DNA from: Pseudomonas gingeri
GTDB taxonomy: Bacteria > Pseudomonadota > Gammaproteobacteria > Pseudomonadales > Pseudomonadaceae
NCBI RefSeq assembly: GCF_013385425.1
Contig: NZ_JACAQA010000038.1
Span: 1-64,000, forward strand
Length of the DNA stretch: 64,000 nucleotides
Reading direction: 5' to 3'
Shown: piece by piece, positions 1 to 9,372 of the stretch
How the letters are laid out: the number at the start of each line of letters is the position of its first letter
How positions within the stretch are numbered: the stretch's first letter is position 1
Position numbers and translations under genes: made by a program
Notes under the pieces: model-generated
The model's input: only the letters and a program-made list of their open reading frames with translations
What the model was told of the DNA's origin: nothing
Database searches by the model: none

Positions 1-192
1 ACTGCGTTTTCACACAGTCTGCTATAGGCGGTTTGTTGTTTACGTTTTCTTTTGCAGTATATGCCCATAGGCCGTCGCGAGGTTCCGGTACTGCTCCAGT
101 GATCCCCGCCAATGAGATCAATGCTATCGAGGGGGGCACTTGCGTGTCAAGCCTGAATAAGTAACCTACGTAAGCGGAACGGAGCTATTGGC

Positions 193-1224
193 CTAGCCGC
201 CAGCAGGCTCGCCTTCAATCTCGGAGTACAATTCACGCAGCTCATCCACTGCCTTCTGCAAGCAACCTCCCCCCATCCGCTTATCCCAGTCATTTGCAAC
301 CTCATTCACCAAGGCAAGCTCAGTCCTTTCAAGCTCCAACTGCGCAATTTTCGCGTTGGCTGCCTCCAGGGCAGCATGCATCGGCGCGAGTGTGGTTATC
401 TGCTGCTGAGCCGCCGCCAGCCTATCTTTGGTCTGCTGGTAATCGGTCACACCAATGGTGTGGGTCAGACACCCTTTCAGCAATTCCTTTTCATCAGGAG
501 TGAGGCGAAGCACGTAGTTGAGGTTGCGACCTTTGCGTTTCACTCCTCGCACCTCATAGTCTGTGATGGGAGGCAAAATCCTGCTGGCTGATACGGACTC
601 AATCATGCTCGAAATCACCCAGCTTTGTTTTCCGCTGGAGCCCCACACGGTGAGCTGATCCAGGGTGTCACGAGATAGCTGGAAAGTAGTCTTGTCGTTG
701 GGACTCTGGGGATCAGAAGTGACCGGAGCCACTTGAACGACGTTCCGGTTAACACGAACGACCACAGCCAAACGCCGCTTGTGCATTTCTCCCTTCTGCA
801 AGGTATCCGAATAGCGTTTATTCGTTTTCAGCAACCCATCTTCCCGACCGATAGCCTGGATGAACCCGTAGTCAACTTCGACCACGGTGCCGCTCTGAAT
901 GATCTTGCTAAGGGATGACCCTCTTTTTGTCATTGTCTTCTGCAGATACTCCTCTGGGGGCCCTTGAAATATTTTGCTCAGGGTCACTGCGTAAACCACG
1001 GGTGACGCAGTTGGAAGTGACACCAAACACACACCCTCAACGTGCCAACGGTAGTTGTCCACACCAGTGAACTTCTTGATACAGAACACCTTGTGGGCAG
1101 CAGAACTTGGGAGCAAAACCTCAGAGATTGACTCGAGTGTCTCTTTACCTAATGGGGTCAGACAAACTGTACCAGAGAGCCCGGACTTAGCTTGCTGGTA
1201 ATATCTGATGACAATGGTATCCAT
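193..1224 (-). CDS. Hypothetical 343-residue protein with C-terminal coiled coil
   Basis: I do not recognise a family. The start is the ATG at 1224, preceded by an AGGGA ribosome site. Residues 1-240 look globular with no membrane segment or signal peptide. From about residue 260 a heptad-like stretch rich in Ala, Gln, Leu and Glu (AAAQQQITTL, AKIAQLELERTEL) suggests a coiled coil, followed by an acidic tail. The codon use is visibly less GC-rich than the pga or adhesin genes nearby, consistent with recent acquisition. No neighbour gives a functional clue: the next gene on this strand is a short DUF3077-like gene separated by a terminator. Confidence 0.6.
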   Translation of the reverse strand: MDTIVIRYYQQAKSGLSGTVCLTPLGKETLESISEVLLPSSAAHKVFCIKKFTGVDNYRWHVEGVCLVSLPTASPVVYAVTLSKIFQGPPEEYLQKTMTKRGSSLSKIIQSGTVVEVDYGFIQAIGREDGLLKTNKRYSDTLQKGEMHKRRLAVVVRVNRNVVQVAPVTSDPQSPNDKTTFQLSRDTLDQLTVWGSSGKQSWVISSMIESVSASRILPPITDYEVRGVKRKGRNLNYVLRLTPDEKELLKGCLTHTIGVTDYQQTKDRLAAAQQQITTLAPMHAALEAANAKIAQLELERTELALVNEVANDWDKRMGGGCLQKAVDELRELYSEIEGEPAGG

Positions 1225-1265
1225 CTACGTCCCTGATCTATTCCGCTCTCACAAAGGGCGTCAAC

Positions 1266-1292
1266 GAAAAACCCCGCACAAAATGCCAGGGC
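1266..1292 (-). terminator. Rho-independent terminator after the small DUF3077-like gene
   Basis: Read on the minus strand, CCC-TG-GCA pairs with TGC-GGGG around a TTTTG loop and is followed by TTTTT (plus-strand A run at 1267-1271). It lies 36 bases past the stop of the 86-residue gene. The stem is short and bulged, so confidence is moderate. Confidence 0.45.
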
Positions 1293-1327
1293 TTGCGCTC
1301 AAGTTTGTAATGGGTTGTGAACGCCGG

Positions 1328-1588
1328 CTATTCGTCAACCCGCCGCCTGACCACTTCCAGCAAATCCGCCCCCTCCCGGAGCAGCAGATACGCAGCACTG
1401 GTGAATCGGTACAAGTCGTTATCTTCAAGACAGGTGATGCTCACGGACGTGATGCTTTCCAGTAGATCGGTACCTGCCTTGATGCGCTGCTGCGCGCATT
1501 CCAACAACTGAGCTACGGGGACGTGACTGTCGATCAACAGGACAGGGCGGTTGGGAAGATTGGTTTGCAGCGAAATATATTGCGCCAT
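1328..1588 (-). CDS. Small DUF3077-like protein, intact copy
   Basis: 86 residues, no signal peptide or membrane segment. The layout (PVLLIDSHVP, then an LLECAQQRI helix, then DLYRFTSAAYLLLREGADLL) resembles the short Pseudomonas-restricted proteins grouped as DUF3077; the assignment is by pattern and not certain. A second, broken copy of the same gene lies at 26831-27095, and both share an upstream element (1735-1748 here). Function is unknown for the family. The gene sits between a 343-residue hypothetical gene and the terminator of the large toxin-like gene, in a lower-GC patch. Confidence 0.6.
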   Translation of the reverse strand: MAQYISLQTNLPNRPVLLIDSHVPVAQLLECAQQRIKAGTDLLESITSVSITCLEDNDLYRFTSAAYLLLREGADLLEVVRRRVDE

Positions 1589-1734
1589 ATTACATAACTC
1601 CTGAATTGACGATCCGGCAAATTAAATAAACCGACAGACCTGAAGGTCTCCCGCACACAGTCACCATGAACTGCAATCGCCAGGGCCAATAGCACCCACG
1701 AAAAGACATGATACAACTGTGCCTAATTTGTTTC

Positions 1735-1784
1735 GGATCGCCAAATCCAGTCACTGGTTTGTGCAGCAACATGCTGAACTATAG
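1735..1784 (-). promoter_or_regulatory. Conserved element upstream of DUF3077-like gene (copy 1)
   Basis: On the minus strand CTATAGTT is followed 28 bases later by GGATTTGGCGATCC, an imperfect dyad (GGAT...ATCC). The same pair of blocks occurs upstream of the broken copy at 27.1 kb with a 25-base spacer. Shared non-coding sequence 25 kb apart suggests a promoter/operator; the CTATAGTT block could be a -10 region. Distance to the start codon differs (about 150 versus 40 bases). Confidence 0.4.
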
Positions 1785-1957
1785 GGGGCAAAATTCAAGG
1801 TATGCAAGCCGCCCAGGGTGAAGATTATAACTGGTTGTAACAGCCTGCCGTGACTCATCGGCCGCAGAAGACGGTTTTTGAGCTTACAGCCCCAAAGCCC
1901 ATAGCGGAGCTTTACTCCATCGTGCCGAAGGAGGACAGAATCAGACCTAAACGACAG

Positions 1958-1985
1958 GCAAAATAAAGGCCGCTATAAGCGGCCT
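1958..1985 (-). terminator. Strong intrinsic terminator of the toxin-like gene
   Basis: A perfect 8-bp stem (AGGCCGCT/AGCGGCCT, three-base loop, 1967-1985) is followed on the minus strand by TTATTTT. It lies about 150 bases past the stop codon at 2136. The rest of 1589-2135 shows no gene I can support. Confidence 0.75.
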
Positions 1986-2135
1986 GAGTGCAACCAAGAA
2001 AACACTCGCCTGGATAACTTGTAACTCAGCCAGCGCATCAGTACTTTCTTGAGTCAGAGCCTACGCCATCCCCAAGGTCAAGATCAGGGTCATTCGTCAT
2101 AGGGCAACAACCATGGCCGCAGCCCTCTGAACCCC

Positions 2136-5100
2136 CTAGACCACCCGAGTAAAATACACCGTGACCTGCCCGGTATCCCCCGAGCGCTGTAGCCCCGCGA
2201 TCAGCTTCACCAGGCGCCCCTGCTCCATGGCCTCCTTGACCGGCTTGAGCAGCGCGCGCTGACCCAGCGGCCTCAAATCGAAATGTCGGTTGAACCAGCC
2301 ATCCGTCAACTGTCGTGGGCCCCCTTGGTAGCGGGTCATGGGTATCGAACGCTTGTCGGTCCATTTGAGCATGATGTAGTAGAGATGCTCCGAGTTCGGG
2401 TGAGTACAGAACAGGTTGACCGTATTGAAGGACTGGGATTTCGGGACCTCGGTCACGACAAAGCCATGACGATGCAAGATGTCGATCACGGCGTTCTCGC
2501 TGTTCGAGGCCAACTCGGCAATACGGGCCGCCCCCCTGGCGTCGAAAAGCCGGGGATTAACGGCCTGGGGCGGATCGAAGTCCAACCGGGAAAAGCCCGC
2601 TGTATCGGCCGCACCACCGATGCGCAGGTAAGTCTGCCCCAGGGGCCGGGCATCGAGTTCGCGCAACAGCACATCCATGCGCACGCCCCGCGAGCTCCAG
2701 GCTTCCTGTGTGCGCTTGAGCGCGACCATCCGGGTCGCCGTGGCCGACGAATACTCCATATCGGTTCGCTCGATCAACCGACGGGCCGTCTTGCGCAGAC
2801 TCACCGGCGTCATGCCCGCCAGGGGTTGCGCCAGGGACTGCTCCAGAGGCTCGTTGAACAAGGCGGAACGCACTGTCCAGCTCTGGCTGCGCGGATCAAA
2901 AGTAGCCGGTACCGGCTGTTCATCCAGACGCGTCCACCAAAGGTTGAAGTCGGCCTCGGCATGGGCAGACAACGGAACGGGACGTTTCAGAAAAACGATA
3001 TCGGGATGAACCCCGGAACCATCGGGAAGCAGTTCGAAATAACGATCATCGATCTTCAGCAGTCGAACGTGTTCAGCCCCCCGCCGTGCATACAGCCCCC
3101 GGCTCGCCGACAACTCCACGACCTGGTCGCTTTCCAGGACCAATCCCCGGGTCTTCCAATCCACGGGCAACAAGGCCGGCCGGCGGGTCATCCATTCCAG
3201 TTGCAGCACGGGAGCACCGGCGGACTCCGGCAACGCAGGCCGCGTCCAGGGTTGCCACATCGCGCGACTGGGGCCCGGCTGCGGCTCGGGCGCATCGGCA
3301 CGCAACAGGTGTTCGCCCGGCTCGCGGATATACAGAATCAGCTCATTGTCCTGTACGGCGGTTTTCTTCAAGCGCAAGGCACTCTCGCCCTTCGGCCGGT
3401 AGACCTCGTAGCCGGTGCTGCCATCGGTGATGAACTGCACGCCGTTTTTCGCGTAGCTGCCGGCATTGGCCGGACCGTGCAGGGCCACCGCATCGTCAGG
3501 GGGAATCTTCGCTTCATACCCCGGGAGCAAGGGCTTGGGCTTTGACGCAATCTTCGTTTTCAGGGCCATCGCGCCTTTCTGAGACAAGCCCTGCCGACGA
3601 TCGAGGGTCCGCAAGGCCGCGCGCGACCAGCCTCCACGACCGACCCGTAGCGGCCGGGAGACCGCACCGACACCCTTGCTCAGCGGGTAGAAGGTCAACG
3701 CGGCGTCGACCAGCGTCATGTGCACCGCCTTGAAGAGTTCGAAGGCATCGCGCGGATCACCGCTACGGTGAAACTGACGCACAGCCACCGCCGTCTCCCG
3801 GACATTGACCGCAATACTGACCACGGGCACCACCGACAACACCCTGAGCCAGTAGGCCGAGCGCTGTTCGCGTTCACGCAACTCGCGCAGCTGGGACAAT
3901 TGTCGAGCCGAATTCGACACCATCCGGGCCCGCTGCTGCGCCCGCAGGACAAAGGCATGCGCCAGCACCAGCGACAGGTCCCAGCGTTGGGTTTTCCTGA
4001 ACCGCAACCAGCGTCCGGGATTTTCCGCGATCTCGCGCTTCACCTCCTTTTCCAACGCCGCGGAATCCGGCACGGGTTGCTCCGGCTCGCTCGTCCACCA
4101 GCTCTTGATGGCCTTGAACAGCAAAGTGGGTTTGACCATGGCAATCGGACCTGCCCCCAAAGGCGTCAGGCCGATTGGCCGCCGATCATCGCGCGCAGGC
4201 GCCAGGAGCCTTGAGCGCAGCGCCGGGTCTTGCTCGGCGGGATAACCCTCGATGACTTCCGCCTCCCAACCGGCCGCCAGCCTTTGCACAATGTCCGCCA
4301 CCCGCTGCGGCGCCCGCTCGATATTGACCAGTGCCCGTTGCGCCGTCGCCAGGTCGGCGTGCTCGGTCAGCACCTGCTCATGGGGAGCGCCCGGCAAATA
4401 GATGAGCGTTCTTGCAGAAACCTTGTCGTGGATGGCCACGGCATTGCCCACATGCCGGGCCCAGGCAAAACCCCGGCCGGCAAAGGTGACAAAGTGCAAT
4501 TCGAGTTCAAGCTGCTCGGTGCGCAGGTCGGCGGCAGACTCCGCATTCAGGGCCCTCTCGAAAGTCTCGGCGGCCCAGTCGCTGAGCCCCTGTTGCCGAG
4601 CGCTGAACAATTCCATTCGGGCCCGCTGCCTGACCAGCCGATACAACAGCACCTGATCGAATGCCCGTAGCGGTTCGAGCCTGGGATCATCGACGCCGTA
4701 AAAAGCCCGCTGGATCAGGGTGTCGTAGTGGCCGCCAAGATCGAGTGCCGAAATCGTCGCCATCAGATAATCCGGCGTCAGTCGCTGTTGCCAGGTGCGA
4801 TCCAGTATTCGTCCATGCTGCAACCGACGTTTGGTCGCGGGCGCTTGCGGATCGAGGTTTTCCAGGGCCAGGCGCAAGAAGCTGTAGGTCGTGCGCCCCT
4901 CGCTGACCACCGTCTTCGGACCCGCCTCGCCCACCGTGCGTTCAGGATGCCCGGCCCACACCCGCTCGACGCTGTCGGGAAGGTCGAACAGCGGCTTGTC
5001 GATATCCAGTTCCGGGTAAAAACCATCGCGCTTGAGCTGCTCGATGATGCTCTCCCGGGCAAAGTCGTCCAGGTCCGGTAGCTGGAGTTTCAGCTTGAGC

Positions 5101-7412
5101 TCCTGGGCATGCATATTTCTCTGATAGCGGGCCAACAGTCGCGCGTACTGCTGGCGGACCGGGCGGGCTGCCGTCGGCAGCCAGTCGGGAAGGCCTTGCG
5201 CCTGCTTCGCACCGAGCTGCAGCAGCGCAATATTGTCCAGCGCGCGCTCGCGGGCATCGTGATCCGGAACGCCCAGGTTCTCCTCCAATTCATGGGCCAG
5301 CAGTTGCAGGGAACTGTGGGCGTCGCCAATTTCAGAGAACGGCCGCAAACCGCTCTCGACCAACCGGCAGACCCGCAGGTGGTCCTGGATCTGTTGCTGG
5401 AGTCCCTGTTGCAGGGCGTCCCTTTCAATCGCTTGATAGTGGATGGGAATCCGCTCGCCGTCAGGCCGTCCCCGCACCCAGCGACGGGCCTCGCCACGCC
5501 GGTCCCGGGCAATCAACGGCCAGAAGCTTTCGCACTCTGGGCTGCGCAGGCTGACGTCCAGCTGTTGCGAGAGACTGTCGAGGGTCATGAAGCGTTGCAG
5601 CCCGCCCAGACGTCCCGGCACAAACAGCAGTGCCGATACGCTCAAACGCGGATCGGCCAGCGCGGCTCGGGTGCTGATGACGCAGGCGCCCGTCAGCGAC
5701 CACCCTGAGGCCGCCGGCCCCAGGCCGATCGCGGCGACCACTGTCTCACTGGCCAGACGCACATCCGCCACAGGCTGTGGCAGCACATCAAGCAGGCGCG
5801 CCCGTTCCTCCTGATCGAGCAGCCCGAGCTGATGCTGCATCTTCGCCTCGTGCAAAAGCCCCTGGCAGCGCCCGCTGAGCAACTTGTCTGAAAGATCGTT
5901 CCCCGTCTGGTCCCGGGCGTTCCAGAATTCGGCCTGGCCGTATCGGTCCCTGTCCTGAAGCAGGCCCTGGACATAAACCACCAGTTGTCGCCAAAGAGTG
6001 TGGCGTGTCAGCAACTCGCCATAGGCCGGCGTGTCGCGCCCGGGGTCCTGTTCATCGAGCAACTTGAGGAGGCCAAGCTCCTGCTGCCGAACCTTGCCCT
6101 GGCGCAGGCGCACGGGAAGATCAGCGGCCAGGTGGCCGAAGCTGATTTCCAGCCTCCGACGACGCTCATCATGTCGAAGCCTTTGTGCAAGCATCGTCCT
6201 CAGGGGCGGCAAGCCGGCCAGCGCCGCACGCGACTCCTGCATGGCGTCCACCGCCTGCAGCGGCGTCAGGCGCCCGACATCGATCACCCTGTCGGGCAGC
6301 ATATACGCCCTGTTGAGCAACAACGCGGCGGCCCACTCGTTGGCCAACTGGGTATCCAGCCGGCTAAGGGCACTGTGGGCCAGGGCATCGCCGCCAAGCT
6401 CGGTCCCCCCCTGGAAGCGGTAGGCCAGGGCTGGGCCATCCGGTTGGGGGAACAACTGATGGCGCTCTTGCAGCGCAAGCAACTGCCAGGGCCGATAATT
6501 CCCCGGTTCGTTGAACAGCTCCGCGAGCCGGTGTTGCATCTCGGCGTGGCTGGCAAACTCGAAAAACTCCTCCAACACCCCAGGCACGAAAATCAGCTGC
6601 CTCCCCCGCTCGGCGCTACCGGAACCCCGCAGGTGCAAAGCGCCGCTCAAGACCACCGTTGCCGCCCCCGTTCCCGGCCAGACCAGCTCCGACACCCTGA
6701 GTCGCCCCCAGCGGCCGCCGGCAAGCGCCCGCGCTTGCGGGGTCGGAGCGTCCAGCAGGCCCATCAGCATGTTGAATCCGGCAGCGGACAAGGCATCGGT
6801 GCCATAGGCCAACAGGGCCTTGTCGTGAAACTGCAGCTTGTGCAGCTCGATCAGGCGCTCGCGCCGTGACAGAGGGCTATCGCACGCCGGCTCATGCCAA
6901 TAGCCGCGCAGGGCCGTGTCGAAACGGGAAGACAACCCTAAGCGCTTCAGACGTGCCAGCACCTGCTCCGGGTCCAGTGCCAAAAGCCTCTCCGGTTCGT
7001 CAGCCAGACTCAGGCGCACGGCATGACCCGGCACCAGGGACAGGAACGGATTGCGCAACAGCGACATGGCCACCTGCGCCAGGGTCCGCGCCGTTTGGCC
7101 GTCGCCGGAATGCAACGGCGGGGCGAACACCAGTTGGTGCGGATCGTGTCCGAAGGCCTCGGTCAGGATCTGCTTGAGCAATGCACCGATCCGCGGCGCT
7201 TGCGCGAAGAGCTTCCTGAGTTGATGCTGACTATCGAGCCCACGCACCAGCGCCGCCTGGAGCCGGTTGAGCAACAAGCTGGGGCGCTCCGCGGTCGCAA
7301 TACGTTCATCGAGTTTCTCAGCGAGGCGCTCCAGGGTGGCGCCACGGGGATCGGGTAAAACCGCTACCGGCTCGACGGGCTCCCCGGGAGGGTCCGCTAC
7401 GGAGGTTTTCAT
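2136..7412 (-). CDS. Large DUF6543/dermonecrotic-toxin-like protein
   Basis: 1758 residues. The overall organisation (very long, Arg/Leu-rich alpha-helical N-terminal two thirds, one central hydrophobic stretch, variable C-terminal end) matches the Pseudomonas proteins annotated with the DUF6543 dermonecrotic-toxin N-terminal domain; this is a recognition by overall character, not by a catalytic motif. The hydrophobic region near residues 1184-1205 (LRVLSVVPVVSIAVNV) could be a membrane-insertion segment. The last ~120 residues (from about 1640) read as a separate compact domain with no motif I know. No signal peptide or type III signal is evident, and no immunity gene is adjacent. The start is supported by an AGGGA site 8 bases upstream. 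It ends at its own terminator. Confidence 0.7.
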   Translation of the reverse strand: MKTSVADPPGEPVEPVAVLPDPRGATLERLAEKLDERIATAERPSLLLNRLQAALVRGLDSQHQLRKLFAQAPRIGALLKQILTEAFGHDPHQLVFAPPLHSGDGQTARTLAQVAMSLLRNPFLSLVPGHAVRLSLADEPERLLALDPEQVLARLKRLGLSSRFDTALRGYWHEPACDSPLSRRERLIELHKLQFHDKALLAYGTDALSAAGFNMLMGLLDAPTPQARALAGGRWGRLRVSELVWPGTGAATVVLSGALHLRGSGSAERGRQLIFVPGVLEEFFEFASHAEMQHRLAELFNEPGNYRPWQLLALQERHQLFPQPDGPALAYRFQGGTELGGDALAHSALSRLDTQLANEWAAALLLNRAYMLPDRVIDVGRLTPLQAVDAMQESRAALAGLPPLRTMLAQRLRHDERRRRLEISFGHLAADLPVRLRQGKVRQQELGLLKLLDEQDPGRDTPAYGELLTRHTLWRQLVVYVQGLLQDRDRYGQAEFWNARDQTGNDLSDKLLSGRCQGLLHEAKMQHQLGLLDQEERARLLDVLPQPVADVRLASETVVAAIGLGPAASGWSLTGACVISTRAALADPRLSVSALLFVPGRLGGLQRFMTLDSLSQQLDVSLRSPECESFWPLIARDRRGEARRWVRGRPDGERIPIHYQAIERDALQQGLQQQIQDHLRVCRLVESGLRPFSEIGDAHSSLQLLAHELEENLGVPDHDARERALDNIALLQLGAKQAQGLPDWLPTAARPVRQQYARLLARYQRNMHAQELKLKLQLPDLDDFARESIIEQLKRDGFYPELDIDKPLFDLPDSVERVWAGHPERTVGEAGPKTVVSEGRTTYSFLRLALENLDPQAPATKRRLQHGRILDRTWQQRLTPDYLMATISALDLGGHYDTLIQRAFYGVDDPRLEPLRAFDQVLLYRLVRQRARMELFSARQQGLSDWAAETFERALNAESAADLRTEQLELELHFVTFAGRGFAWARHVGNAVAIHDKVSARTLIYLPGAPHEQVLTEHADLATAQRALVNIERAPQRVADIVQRLAAGWEAEVIEGYPAEQDPALRSRLLAPARDDRRPIGLTPLGAGPIAMVKPTLLFKAIKSWWTSEPEQPVPDSAALEKEVKREIAENPGRWLRFRKTQRWDLSLVLAHAFVLRAQQRARMVSNSARQLSQLRELREREQRSAYWLRVLSVVPVVSIAVNVRETAVAVRQFHRSGDPRDAFELFKAVHMTLVDAALTFYPLSKGVGAVSRPLRVGRGGWSRAALRTLDRRQGLSQKGAMALKTKIASKPKPLLPGYEAKIPPDDAVALHGPANAGSYAKNGVQFITDGSTGYEVYRPKGESALRLKKTAVQDNELILYIREPGEHLLRADAPEPQPGPSRAMWQPWTRPALPESAGAPVLQLEWMTRRPALLPVDWKTRGLVLESDQVVELSASRGLYARRGAEHVRLLKIDDRYFELLPDGSGVHPDIVFLKRPVPLSAHAEADFNLWWTRLDEQPVPATFDPRSQSWTVRSALFNEPLEQSLAQPLAGMTPVSLRKTARRLIERTDMEYSSATATRMVALKRTQEAWSSRGVRMDVLLRELDARPLGQTYLRIGGAADTAGFSRLDFDPPQAVNPRLFDARGAARIAELASNSENAVIDILHRHGFVVTEVPKSQSFNTVNLFCTHPNSEHLYYIMLKWTDKRSIPMTRYQGGPRQLTDGWFNRHFDLRPLGQRALLKPVKEAMEQGRLVKLIAGLQRSGDTGQVTVYFTRVV

Positions 7413-7513
7413 AGGATTTCCCTTGTTCCATGGAAAAAGGGAAAAGCGTAGAGCGCGAAACGACGTCCCCGTGCACTAGATAGTTAAGGTGCGGGCCTCA
7501 CCGCGAACCGGCG

Positions 7514-8017
7514 CTACAGCGACGGGCGATTGCCGTCATCCTCCGATGGCAGCTGGATGATCGCAGGCGCGGCCAGCGGCAGCTCCTGCGGTTCAACGCG
7601 ATACAGCGGCGTAATCACTTCAAGCACCCCGCCATGCTCATCGTGATGCACGATCATCGTCGCCGACTGGCGCATCCGCGCGAAGTTGTCCTCGCTGAGC
7701 TTGAAACTGCGGCTCAAGCCCTCATCCCCGACCACCGGCGCGGGCAAACGGCGCCGACTGAAACCACGGCTCTTGCGCTGCTGATAACGCGCCCAGGCAA
7801 TCAATACCGCCGCATTCAGCAGGCCGACCCACAGATAAACCTCCAGGGTATTGACGGCGTCGAAGAACGAGATATCGATCCGCGGCCCCGTATGCCCGTC
7901 GAACAATGGTATCAACCCCTGGATCAACAGGTACCACAGCCCGGCCCAGGCCAGCACGGTCAGGACCACATCCACCAGCACCATGAACGGCCGCTGGCGG
8001 GTTCTGATGATTTTCAT
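7514..8017 (-). CDS. pgaD: PgaD, PNAG synthase accessory subunit
   Basis: 167 residues with two N-terminal membrane helices (about residues 12-34 and 60-80) followed by a cytoplasmic, basic tail. PgaD in Escherichia coli binds PgaC in the inner membrane and together they sense c-di-GMP and polymerise poly-beta-1,6-N-acetylglucosamine. The start overlaps the pgaC stop by four bases, so the two are translationally coupled. It is the last gene of pgaABCD; the neighbouring toxin gene begins about 100 bases further on and has its own ribosome site. Confidence 0.9.
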   Translation of the reverse strand: MKIIRTRQRPFMVLVDVVLTVLAWAGLWYLLIQGLIPLFDGHTGPRIDISFFDAVNTLEVYLWVGLLNAAVLIAWARYQQRKSRGFSRRRLPAPVVGDEGLSRSFKLSEDNFARMRQSATMIVHHDEHGGVLEVITPLYRVEPQELPLAAPAIIQLPSEDDGNRPSL

Positions 8018-9369
8018 GACCGCACCTTCTGCTTGTCGTCATCGACGGGCTTGATCCCCCGGTCCGGACTGACCCAGCGCGCCCGCTTGCCGCTCTGGCG
8101 GAACAGCACCTGGGGAAAGCTGACCAGGGTGGTGAAGAAGCTGATGAGCCAGAACACCAGTGGATACCAGACCACCCAGAACATGATTTTCCACAGGTCT
8201 TTTTCGTAGCGGCGGTCGATCAGCAGGCTGACCGCGAACTGCCCCAGGCAGACCATTGCCAGCAGCAACCCGGTAAAGGCCGGCGGCACGATGCGGTGCA
8301 CGGCAATCGAGGCCGGCATTTCGATAAACAGCCCCATGCAGTAGAAAACAATCGACAACAGCAGGGTGAAGGCCCAGCCGGTCGACAGGCAGTACTCGAA
8401 CAACAGCGGCCACAGGTAACGATGGTTCCACTGCCAGATGCCCCGGATGTTCTTGAACAGGACCTCCGCGCCACCCCGGGCCCAGCGCAACCGCTGTTTC
8501 CACAGCCCACGCAGGGTCTCCGGCATGAGGATCCAGCACAGCGCCCGCGGCTCGTAGAAAATGCTCCAGTGATCCAGTTGCAGCTTCCAGCTGATATCGA
8601 TGTCTTCGGTGATCATGTCCGGGCTCCAGTAGCCCACCCGGTCCAGCGCCGTACGGCGGAAGGCGCAGATCACCCCGGAGATGGTGAAAATCCGCCCGAA
8701 GACCCGCTGCGTGCGCTTGATCAAACCGATGATCGAGGAAAATTCACCGACCTGGACCCGTCCGACCAGGGTCGAGCGGGTGCGGATCCGCGGATTGCCG
8801 GTGACGGCGCCGAGGCGCACGTTCTGCAACAGCGGCGCCACCAGGTAGGCCGCCGTGTGCGGTGCCAGCAAGGCGTCGCCGTCGATGCACACCAGGTACT
8901 CGCTGCGGGCCGCCACGGCGCCCATGCGCAGGGCCACCGCCTTGCCCTGGTTCTGCGCCAGATGAATCACCCGCAAACGCGGGTCGAGCAGTGCCAGGCT
9001 GTCGAGCAACGGGCCGGTGTTGTCGCTGGAACCATCATTGATGGCGATCACTTCGATGTTGGGGTAATGCTGGGCCAGCGCGGCCTCGATGGTCTCGGCA
9101 ACATTGTCCCCTTCGTTGAAGCAAGGGATCAGGATCGAAATCAGCGGCTCACCCGCCAGCGCCGGGGGCAAGGTATCGGCTTCCCAGGGCCAGTGGCGTT
9201 CCCAGTGCAGCCAGAAGTACAAACCGCCGGCCATCCACAAACCCGACATGAACAACGGGTAGAAAAATACGAAGTCCATCAGGAATTGCCCGGTGACCAG
9301 AAAAATCACGCCGAGGGGAAACCCCAGGACGAGCGCCAGGACGACCAGAGCCAGGATTCGATCCATCAT
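8014..9369 (-). CDS. pgaC: PgaC, PNAG glycosyltransferase
   Basis: 451-residue family 2 glycosyltransferase that polymerises UDP-GlcNAc into poly-beta-1,6-GlcNAc at the inner membrane. Two N-terminal membrane helices precede the GT-A domain; visible motifs are ILIPCFNEG, NDGSSDN, the metal-binding DGDA, the acceptor/base TED in MITEDIDISW, and QRLRW. Three membrane helices follow toward the C-terminus. It starts three bases after the pgaB stop. An ATG three bases further in is an equally possible start. Confidence 0.95.
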   Translation of the reverse strand: MMDRILALVVLALVLGFPLGVIFLVTGQFLMDFVFFYPLFMSGLWMAGGLYFWLHWERHWPWEADTLPPALAGEPLISILIPCFNEGDNVAETIEAALAQHYPNIEVIAINDGSSDNTGPLLDSLALLDPRLRVIHLAQNQGKAVALRMGAVAARSEYLVCIDGDALLAPHTAAYLVAPLLQNVRLGAVTGNPRIRTRSTLVGRVQVGEFSSIIGLIKRTQRVFGRIFTISGVICAFRRTALDRVGYWSPDMITEDIDISWKLQLDHWSIFYEPRALCWILMPETLRGLWKQRLRWARGGAEVLFKNIRGIWQWNHRYLWPLLFEYCLSTGWAFTLLLSIVFYCMGLFIEMPASIAVHRIVPPAFTGLLLAMVCLGQFAVSLLIDRRYEKDLWKIMFWVVWYPLVFWLISFFTTLVSFPQVLFRQSGKRARWVSPDRGIKPVDDDKQKVRS

Positions 9370-9372
9370 GAT

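Noticed and set aside
5109..6869. Plus-strand frames opposite the toxin-like gene
   Set aside because: Gln/Arg/His-rich shadows of a long minus-strand gene, without start signals.
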